NCBI RefSeq assembly: GCF_001306175.1
Contig: NZ_LGKN01000007.1
Location: 1 to 48,159, forward strand
Source of the DNA: Ardenticatena maritima
GTDB taxonomy: Bacteria > Chloroflexota > Anaerolineae > Ardenticatenales > Ardenticatenaceae
Direction of reading: 5' to 3'
Length of the DNA stretch: 48,159 nucleotides
The notes below the pieces were generated by a model that was given only the letters and a program-made list of their open reading frames with translations, had not been told where the DNA came from and did not search any database. Shown one piece after another: positions 33,508-39,012 of this stretch. How positions within the stretch are numbered: the stretch's first letter is position 1; each line of letters starts with the position of its first letter. Both the position numbers and the translations under genes were made by a program.

Positions 33508-34609
33508 GGAGTGCGCCTCCTTCGCGTCGTTTTTGTCGTTCTTGCAAAACAGCGAGCATGGTATTGGCAAAGAAAAGAATGATGGCAAGCCCGTTCAGCA
33601 AACCGCCCCACCGTCGCAGGGGCACGATGGCGAGCACATCACCCCCCACACGCATGATGAGCGACGCATGCAGCAACACCAGGTGCGCGTAGAAGCGCGA
33701 ATGGTAGAAGGGGGGAACACCCAGCACCGCCGGCATGATGATGGGCGCGTGCCCGAAAATCATGCTGAACACGAAGCCCACGAACACCGCATGCAGTTGG
33801 GCGTCGTAGAGCAAGCCGCCGCCTTGAAAGCCGGCTATGAGCGCCAGCAGTCCACCGACCAGCAGCCAGGCGTAGCCCGGAAGCAGGCACGCCGCAATGA
33901 AGCGCGTCAGCCCTTGCATGTGAATGGTGCGCCGCGCAATATCAAACTGCAAGAGCCAAAGCCCTAACCCCATCAACCCAACACCTGCCAGCCGCACCCC
34001 CACGGCGTGCGCAAAGGGGACGATGAGCACCCCCAGCGCGTAGAGGAGCGCAACCGCCAGAAATGCCTGCGACGTGCGGCGTGTCAGGCGGCGCATACGC
34101 CCCAATTCGAGGCGTTCGCCTGCAATGGTCAGTACCAGAAACGCTTGCCAGAACCAGGTTACAACGGGAACAGGTTGCCCAACGAGCCAGAGCAGATGGC
34201 CCATGAACCAGAACACCGCGGCGCTGAGCATGGTCATGGTAAACAGGGCGCGTTGCTTCTGGACTACCACCAACATCAGCACAACCAACCCCGCGCTCCC
34301 GCCGAGAAGCAGAAGCCGGCCGCTTTGGAAAAAGCCCGCCACCAGCGCCAGCCCCCCGACGCCCGCCAGAAACGGCGCCGCATAGCCCGCAGGGTGGCGC
34401 AACGCCACCGCCCGTTCCAGGCTGATGAGCGTCCCCAGGAAACCCGCTACCATAAGTGCGCCATGCCACGCCGCCCAGCGCCCATGCACATCAGCCGGAC
34501 CAGGCAACTGCCAGCCGATGCGCCACAAGCCGCCTTCGAGCGCAGCAATCAGCCCCACGACGACGCTGGCAAACAGCGCACCGCGAAAGAACCGTTCACG
34601 GCGCGTCAT
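33497..34609 (-). CDS. NnrS-family membrane protein
   Basis: 370 residues, about twelve membrane helices. Family marks are WHGALMVAGFLGTLISLERA and LHAVFVGFVFSMIFGHAPII (20 residues), with His residues that in NnrS bind haem and copper. NnrS proteins are found with denitrification genes and protect against nitric oxide or nitrosylated iron. ATG 34609 is preferred because GGGAG lies 8 nt upstream; the upstream DUF1858 gene overlaps it by 14 nt. It is the central gene of this operon and suggests that the cell meets nitric oxide, although no nitrite or NO reductase is in the window. Confidence 0.83.
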   Translation of the reverse strand: MTRRERFFRGALFASVVVGLIAALEGGLWRIGWQLPGPADVHGRWAAWHGALMVAGFLGTLISLERAVALRHPAGYAAPFLAGVGGLALVAGFFQSGRLLLLGGSAGLVVLMLVVVQKQRALFTMTMLSAAVFWFMGHLLWLVGQPVPVVTWFWQAFLVLTIAGERLELGRMRRLTRRTSQAFLAVALLYALGVLIVPFAHAVGVRLAGVGLMGLGLWLLQFDIARRTIHMQGLTRFIAACLLPGYAWLLVGGLLALIAGFQGGGLLYDAQLHAVFVGFVFSMIFGHAPIIMPAVLGVPPFYHSRFYAHLVLLHASLIMRVGGDVLAIVPLRRWGGLLNGLAIILFFANTMLAVLQERQKRREGGALHAA

Positions 34610-34862
34610 CGTGCGTCTCCCATGTTGCCGAGTGGTTGGTGGGGGGAAGCGGCGCTGATGACGCCAGCGCTTGCAGCGCCGCCTGTACCCGTTCGACAAA
34701 ATTGGGCAATTCGTAGAAGGCTTCTACCTGCGCCAGCGTGCAAAACATGTCCATCATGCACCCGACACAGTGCAATCCATTTTCCACAAAAAAGGGAGCG
34801 AGGCGTGGTTCTTGCTGAAACAGCGTTGCCACAGTTGTATCCGGCGATATTTTGGGACTCAT
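34596..34862 (-). CDS. DUF1858 redox protein (hybrid-cluster-associated)
   Basis: 88 residues. The DUF1858 domain is visible as TVATLFQQEPRLAPFFVENG followed by LHCVGCMMD, where the C-x2-C pair would form a redox disulfide or bind metal. Members occur with hybrid-cluster protein, ScdA/YtfE iron-repair proteins and nitrosative-stress genes. ATG 34862 is chosen because GAGGTG lies 6 nt upstream; two more ATGs upstream lack a ribosome site. It is the first gene of the operon and lies about 70 nt after a Crp/Fnr-like palindrome. Confidence 0.82.
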   Translation of the reverse strand: MSPKISPDTTVATLFQQEPRLAPFFVENGLHCVGCMMDMFCTLAQVEAFYELPNFVERVQAALQALASSAPLPPTNHSATWETHDDAP

Positions 34863-34931
34863 GGGGCACCTCAACATCTTGTTGTCCATCGTTGTCGAGT
34901 ATGAGCATAGTCGCTTTGCGCGGTTCTTTCT

Positions 34932-34945
34932 TTGCGCTGGCGCAA
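34932..34945. promoter_or_regulatory. Crp/Fnr-like palindrome before the DUF1858-NnrS operon
   Basis: TTGCGCTGGCGCAA, with half-sites TTGCG and CGCAA spaced by four bases as in Fnr/Dnr sites (TTGAT-N4-ATCAA). It lies about 70 nt upstream of the DUF1858 start on the minus strand, a normal place for an activator. A near copy occurs at 35908-35923. Confidence 0.5.
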
Positions 34946-34978
34946 GTTTGTTCTCAAAATCACAAATCAGTCAAAACG

Positions 34979-35485
34979 TTAGAACCAGCCGCGCACCATC
35001 ATGACCGCCATGAAGACCACAAGCAACCCCAACAGCAGGTTGAAGCGCCCAAAAAGCCCTGCTTGCCGCCGTAAGCGTAGCGTCGCGGGGTCTGTTGGGT
35101 TTTGGCGCATGGCGGCGGTGGCTTTGGGGCCAATCCAGAAGTCATGAAGGGCGCTGGCAATCAGAATGAGCGTGAAAAGCACCATTTTGATGGCAAAGGC
35201 GCGCCCAAAAGGCCCTTGCCAGAGCCGCCCATTCCAGATATCCGCCCAGCCATACCCGCGATAGGCGAGATTGAACGTGCCGCTCGCAAGAAGCAAGCCA
35301 AAACAGACCCACCCAAGATTGCGGAACTGGACGCCCATTTCATGCAGAAAACGCCCCGCGATACCACCATACGTTTGGCGGCGGAGCACCGGCACCAGGA
35401 CAAACACCAAATAGAGCATGCCACCCAGCCAGAGCATGGCGGCCAGAATGTGCAACCAAACGGATGCGATGTAGAGTGCTTTCAT
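34979..35485 (-). CDS. CopD-like membrane protein
   Basis: 168 residues with four predicted membrane helices. The first helix carries VWLHILAAMLWLGGMLYLVF (20 residues), the typical start of the CopD/DUF2269-like family, whose His may bind copper or haem. Members are involved in copper import or delivery to oxidases, but many are uncharacterised. GGAGG lies before the ATG. It is probably separately transcribed from the DUF1858 operon, as the palindrome at 34932 lies between them. Confidence 0.7.
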   Translation of the reverse strand: MKALYIASVWLHILAAMLWLGGMLYLVFVLVPVLRRQTYGGIAGRFLHEMGVQFRNLGWVCFGLLLASGTFNLAYRGYGWADIWNGRLWQGPFGRAFAIKMVLFTLILIASALHDFWIGPKATAAMRQNPTDPATLRLRRQAGLFGRFNLLLGLLVVFMAVMMVRGWF

Positions 35486-35522
35486 TGGTGCTCTCTTCCT
35501 CCATTTGCTTTATTGACATAAT

Positions 35523-35569
35523 GAAGACCTGACAATCATCTAGGATTGTCAGGTCTTCAAGCGTTTTTT
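35523..35569 (+). terminator. Strong hairpin with plus-strand T-run
   Basis: A 14-bp perfect stem (35523-35536 with 35545-35558) and 8-nt loop, then AAGCG and six T on the plus strand. It lies between the CopD-like gene and the 3' end of the DUF2249 gene, both on the minus strand, so the T-run is on the wrong side to end either. It may still act as an RNA 3' end for the DUF2249 transcript. Confidence 0.7.
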
Positions 35570-35582
35570 ACAGCGTGTGGCA

Positions 35583-35816
35583 TTATACCTTGCCAATCTG
35601 AACACGCCAGACGTCAGGACCTTCTTCTAGATAGGTCCACGTAAATTGCCCCTCGCGCTCGAAAGAAAATTGGTAGAAGAGCGGTTTGGGGTCGTGGTCG
35701 TTGACCAGGATGAACGCTTCGCCCGGCGCAAGTGCATCAAATGTCTGGAAAATCAAAGGATGCCGCTCGCGGGGCGGAATGGTGCGGACGTCGAGTTCCT
35801 TGATTGCTGTTGACAT
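35583..35816 (-). CDS. DUF2249 domain protein
   Basis: 77 residues, a single DUF2249 domain: LDVRTIPPRERHPLIFQTFD (20 residues), then LAPGEAFILVNDHDPKPLFY and the closing YLEEGPDVWRVQI. The fold is TusA-like, and members are linked with hemerythrin-like and denitrification or NO-response genes. Some have been proposed to handle Fe-S or iron. GGAGG precedes the ATG. It is divergent from the MIP18/Mrp operon, across a 185-nt control region with three palindromes. Confidence 0.85.
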   Translation of the reverse strand: MSTAIKELDVRTIPPRERHPLIFQTFDALAPGEAFILVNDHDPKPLFYQFSFEREGQFTWTYLEEGPDVWRVQIGKV

Positions 35817-35857
35817 GAGTTGCCTCCTTCATTGTTCCATTTGGAAGTGATAGGATC

Positions 35858-35871
35858 GTGATATTTATCAC
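35858..35871. promoter_or_regulatory. Crp/Fnr-type palindrome, DUF2249/MIP18 divergent region
   Basis: GTGATATTTATCAC, a perfect inverted repeat with half-sites GTGAT and ATCAC and an ATTT centre. It shares the form GTGAY-ATTT-RTCAC with the site at 24675-24688 before hemA. It lies 42 nt upstream of the DUF2249 start and 130 nt before the MIP18 start. Confidence 0.5.
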
Positions 35872-35874
35872 TTC

Positions 35875-35893
35875 GTTGAGCAGTTTACTCAAC
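35875..35893. promoter_or_regulatory. Inverted repeat in the DUF2249/MIP18 control region
   Basis: GTTGAG and CTCAAC separated by 7 nt. It lies between the two Crp/Fnr-like palindromes. The arrangement could be a third operator or a leader hairpin. Confidence 0.35.
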
Positions 35894-35907
35894 AAAGACG
35901 GCTTGTC

Positions 35908-35923
35908 TTTGCGCTGGCTCAAA
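35908..35923. promoter_or_regulatory. Crp/Fnr-like site before the MIP18-Mrp operon
   Basis: TTTGCGCTGGCTCAAA, sharing 14 of its 16 bases with the site at 34931-34946. Its centre is about 87 nt before the MIP18 start on the plus strand. The AAAG-containing region downstream has no clear consensus promoter. Confidence 0.42.
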
Positions 35924-36001
35924 GATACGCCCCAAAGAACGCATATGATACGGTGTGAGAGGTGTTCATACAGAGACGTGAAGCGAAGAAAGGAGTTCAG
36001 T

Positions 36002-36307
36002 ATGGTTGCCGAAAAAGAGGTGTGGGAGGCTTTGAAGCAGGTGATTGACCCGGAATTGGGCGTCAATATCGTGGATTTGGGGTTGGTGTATGAGGTGCAT
36101 TGCACGCCGGAAGGGCGCGTGCAGGTCAAAATGACGATGACGACGCCCGCGTGTCCGCTTTCGCGCTATTTGACGGATGCTGTGGAAGCGGCGCTCTGGC
36201 GGTTGGATGGTGTCTCGGCGGTGGATGTGCAGTTGGTGTGGGACCCGCCATGGCATGCCGGCATGATGACAGAAGAAGCCAAGCGAGCATTGGGGTGGAT
36301 ACGATGA
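36002..36307 (+). CDS. MIP18/SufT-like Fe-S assembly protein (DUF59)
   Basis: 101 residues from the ATG at 36002, which has AAAGGAG 7 nt upstream. The DUF59/MIP18 pattern is complete: DPELGVNIVDLGLVYEV, then MTTPACPLSRYLTDAVEAAL with the reactive Cys, then VSAVDVQLVWDPPW. Relatives (SufT, PaaD, human MIP18) help Fe-S cluster insertion. The gene is followed with a 4-nt overlap by the Mrp-type ATPase, a known Fe-S carrier, which supports that role. Confidence 0.88.
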   Translation: MVAEKEVWEALKQVIDPELGVNIVDLGLVYEVHCTPEGRVQVKMTMTTPACPLSRYLTDAVEAALWRLDGVSAVDVQLVWDPPWHAGMMTEEAKRALGWIR

Positions 36308-37383
36308 ACGAACAAGAATTGAAACAACGGGTTTGGCAAGCGTTGAAGCGCATTACATACCCTGGCTATACACGCGACATTGTTTCTTTCGGGTTGGTGG
36401 AGCGCGTGCATGTTGAAGGGCGTCAGGTGACGGTCTCGTTGATGCTTTCGCATTTGCCCGCCCAGCGCCAGGAAGAGGTGATGCGCCTGGTGCAAGAGGC
36501 GTTGGGGGCGTTGCCCGATGATGTGGTAATTCGCGTTGAGCACGCAACACAGCAGGCGGTTTCTGCATCACAAGACCCGTCGCATGCGCGCCCGCCCACG
36601 GTTCGGCGTGTGTTGGCTGTGGGAAGTGGCAAGGGGGGCGTTGGCAAATCCACAGTGAGCGTCAATCTGGCGGTTGCGCTTGCGCGGTTGGGGTTGCGCG
36701 TGGGCTTGTTGGATGCCGATGTGTATGGACCCAATGTGCCGCGCATGATGGGGGTGGATACGTTGCCGCCGCGCCGCCAGCGGGGGCGTATTCCCACGGC
36801 GGAAGCGTATGGCGTGCGCTTGATTTCGGTGGGCTTTATGGTGCAGCCCAACCAGGCGATTGCCTGGCGCGGTCCCATGACGGATAAACTCATTCGTCAG
36901 TTCCTGGCGGATGTGGAATGGGGCGACCTCGACGTGTTGGTGGTGGATTTGCCGCCTGGGACGGGGGATATTGCCATGGCGCTGGCAAAATACGGGCGAC
37001 CTGAGGGGGCGCTTCTTGTTGTCACACCGCAGGCTGTCGCATGGGACGACGCCTTGAAAGCGGCAACGATGTTCCACAAATTGGATATACCGCTTCTGGG
37101 GTTTGTGGAGAATATGGCGTATTTTGTGTGTGATGAATGCGGGAAGCGGCACCTGTTCTTCCCACAAAATCGCCCTGCGCCCGAAGTGCTTGGCGGCGAG
37201 TGGCAGCCGCTTGCCCAATTGCCCTTTGACCCGGCGCTGGCGTTTGCCGGTGATGCAGGGCGTCCCGTCGCGGCGGATGAAAACTCGCCCTTGGCGGATG
37301 CGTTTATGGCGCTGGCGCGGCGCGTGGCTTTGCGGCTTGATTTGCCGCTGAACAAGGACGCTGAAGAAGGAGCGCATGCATGA
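36304..37383 (+). CDS. Mrp/NBP35-family Fe-S carrier ATPase (ApbC-like)
   Basis: 359 residues from ATG 36304 (ATGA overlap with the MIP18 gene). An N-terminal MIP18-like domain (about residues 1-85) is followed by the deviant P-loop GSGKGGVGKSTVSVNLAVAL, DADVYGPNVPRMMG and DLPPGTGDIA. The C-terminal CDEC motif in FVCDECGKRH binds the bridging 4Fe-4S cluster between subunits. The N-terminal domain lacks the usual DPEL and ACP residues, so the stand-alone MIP18 protein may supply that function. It probably loads Fe-S clusters onto proteins in anaerobic or NO-stress conditions, as inferred from context. Confidence 0.9.
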   Translation: MNEQELKQRVWQALKRITYPGYTRDIVSFGLVERVHVEGRQVTVSLMLSHLPAQRQEEVMRLVQEALGALPDDVVIRVEHATQQAVSASQDPSHARPPTVRRVLAVGSGKGGVGKSTVSVNLAVALARLGLRVGLLDADVYGPNVPRMMGVDTLPPRRQRGRIPTAEAYGVRLISVGFMVQPNQAIAWRGPMTDKLIRQFLADVEWGDLDVLVVDLPPGTGDIAMALAKYGRPEGALLVVTPQAVAWDDALKAATMFHKLDIPLLGFVENMAYFVCDECGKRHLFFPQNRPAPEVLGGEWQPLAQLPFDPALAFAGDAGRPVAADENSPLADAFMALARRVALRLDLPLNKDAEEGAHA

Positions 37384-38594
37384 AAGCCATATCGGTTCGC
37401 CCGACGCGAATATGGGATGCCTCGTTAGCGTTGTTTGTGGTGGCGATTGCGACAGGCGTCTTCTACCGCTACGGGATGCTCACCCCGTTGCCCGGCGGTT
37501 TGGCGTTGCCCAATGTGCGCCATGCCCACTCTCATCTCATGTACTTTGGCTGGGTGACGCCGCTCCTCATGGTTCTCATCAGTGAAACAGTCGCGCCACA
37601 GCGCCCCTTTGGGCGGCGGTTGGTGTGGGGGCTGATTGCCCTGGCGGTGCCAACATGGGCGCTTTTTTTGCGATATGGGTATGGCGTTGTGGCGCTGGGT
37701 GAGGCGCGTTTGCCGCTGGCGACCATTTTTTCAAGCCTGCATATGCTCGTCTGGTATGCGTTTGCAGCGGCATACGTGCGGGCGACGTGGGGAATGCGCC
37801 GCACGCCCGCGCTCCGTGTGTGGGATGTGGCGCTGGCGTTTTTGGTGCTTGCTTCGGGTGGGGCGTGGGCGCGCGCGGCTTTTGTGGCGCTTGATGTGCG
37901 CGACCCCTTTTTGACGACGGCGGCGGTGCACCTCTTCCTCGACCTCTTTTCTGACGGTTGGTTCTTGTTTGCACTGTTGGGGGTCTGGCTGGCGCGCTTC
38001 CCCGCGCTCTGGACGCCACGCTTGCGCCTGTTGACGCTTGGCATGGCTGTGGGGGCGCCGCTGGCGTTTTTGCTGGGTGTGCCTGTTGCCCTTACCCCGC
38101 CGCATGTGCGCTGGGTGGCGAGTGGTGGGGGGCTTCTGTTGGCGCTTGGCTGTGTGGGGTACGCGCTGGCGCTCTGGCGCGAGGTGCGCGGTGTTGAGCG
38201 GTTGGCGCTTTTCTTCCTCGTGTTGAAAGCAACGGGCTTGATGGTTGCCAGCCTTCCCGCGGGGGCGATGTGGGGTGAGCAAGTCGGTTTGCGAATTCCC
38301 TACCTGCATTGGTTCTTGTTGGGGACGGTTTCGGTCGTGTTGCTGGCGCGTTATGCTGAACGCTTCCCGTCAACGCAACCGGCTATCCGTGGGCTGGTCG
38401 GGGCTATCGTACTGGTGCAGGTGTCGCTTCTGCCTTTGACCGGCGTGTGGCCTGCCGCACTGGGGGGCGCATGGCGGCTCTGGTTTGCGTTTGGGGCGGC
38501 GTTCATCGCGTGTGTGGCGGCGTGCTGGGTGTGGATGACGATGTGGATGAGCCGTCGCGCGGGGCAATATGCCCCAGCCCCAATTGCTCCATAA
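37380..38594 (+). CDS. Polytopic membrane protein with oxidase-like HxHSHxxxxGW motif
   Basis: 404 residues, about eleven to twelve predicted membrane helices. Near residue 50 it has NVRHAHSHLMYFGWVTPLL, a His-rich segment entering a helix, like the His...Gly-Trp segments in the mini oxidase-like proteins at 32225-33108 and in NnrS. Other His occur mid-protein (SLHMLVWYAF, VHLFLDLFSDGW) and near the end of the core (YLHWFLLGT). These could bind haem or copper, so it may be a divergent NO-reductase- or oxidase-like protein; the function is unproven. It overlaps mrp by 4 nt. Its last 92 nt overlap the 3' end of ybeY on the other strand. Confidence 0.7.
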   Translation: MKAISVRPTRIWDASLALFVVAIATGVFYRYGMLTPLPGGLALPNVRHAHSHLMYFGWVTPLLMVLISETVAPQRPFGRRLVWGLIALAVPTWALFLRYGYGVVALGEARLPLATIFSSLHMLVWYAFAAAYVRATWGMRRTPALRVWDVALAFLVLASGGAWARAAFVALDVRDPFLTTAAVHLFLDLFSDGWFLFALLGVWLARFPALWTPRLRLLTLGMAVGAPLAFLLGVPVALTPPHVRWVASGGGLLLALGCVGYALALWREVRGVERLALFFLVLKATGLMVASLPAGAMWGEQVGLRIPYLHWFLLGTVSVVLLARYAERFPSTQPAIRGLVGAIVLVQVSLLPLTGVWPAALGGAWRLWFAFGAAFIACVAACWVWMTMWMSRRAGQYAPAPIAP

Positions 38595-39012
38595 TTGCCG
38601 CCTGACGTGCCCACATGGCGCGTCGGGCGGTTTCCTCTTCGTCGTCGTAGCCTAGCAGGTGCAGGACGCCGTGCACCGCGAGCAGTTCCAATTCTTCATG
38701 GGGCTGGTGGCCGCCGTATTCGGCGGCTTGGCGCTCCGCCTGCGGCCAGCATACGATAATATCCCCCAAGTAGATTTCCTCGTCGGCTTCGGCGGGCATT
38801 TCATCGGCGGGAAACGTGAGGACGTCGGTGGGACCCTCTTCGCCGCGGAAGTGGAGATGCAGGCGGCTCATCTCCTCATCGCCAACGATGACAAGTGAAA
38901 GCGCCGCATGGGGGGGCGCTTGTTCGGCACGCAACGCCGTTTCGACGGCGCGGTGCAGGCGCTCTTCGTCAATCAAATCGGCAAATTGTGGGTCAACGTG
39001 CAGATGAAGCAT
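38503..39012 (-). CDS. ybeY: Endoribonuclease YbeY (16S rRNA maturation factor)
   Basis: 169 residues. Family features are PTDVLTFPAD and the metal-site motif HGVLHLLGYDD. Canonical YbeY has HGxLHLxGYDH; here the third His is Asp (D124, after H114 and H118), so the zinc site would be His-His-Asp. YbeY is needed for 16S rRNA 3'-end maturation and ribosome quality control. The C-terminal about 30 residues are Ser/Thr/Pro-rich and are encoded in the stretch that overlaps the convergent membrane-protein gene. Its start overlaps the upstream pgpH gene by 20 nt. Confidence 0.9.
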   Translation of the reverse strand: MLHLHVDPQFADLIDEERLHRAVETALRAEQAPPHAALSLVIVGDEEMSRLHLHFRGEEGPTDVLTFPADEMPAEADEEIYLGDIIVCWPQAERQAAEYGGHQPHEELELLAVHGVLHLLGYDDEEETARRAMWARQAAIMEQLGLGHIAPRDGSSTSSSTPSTPPHTR

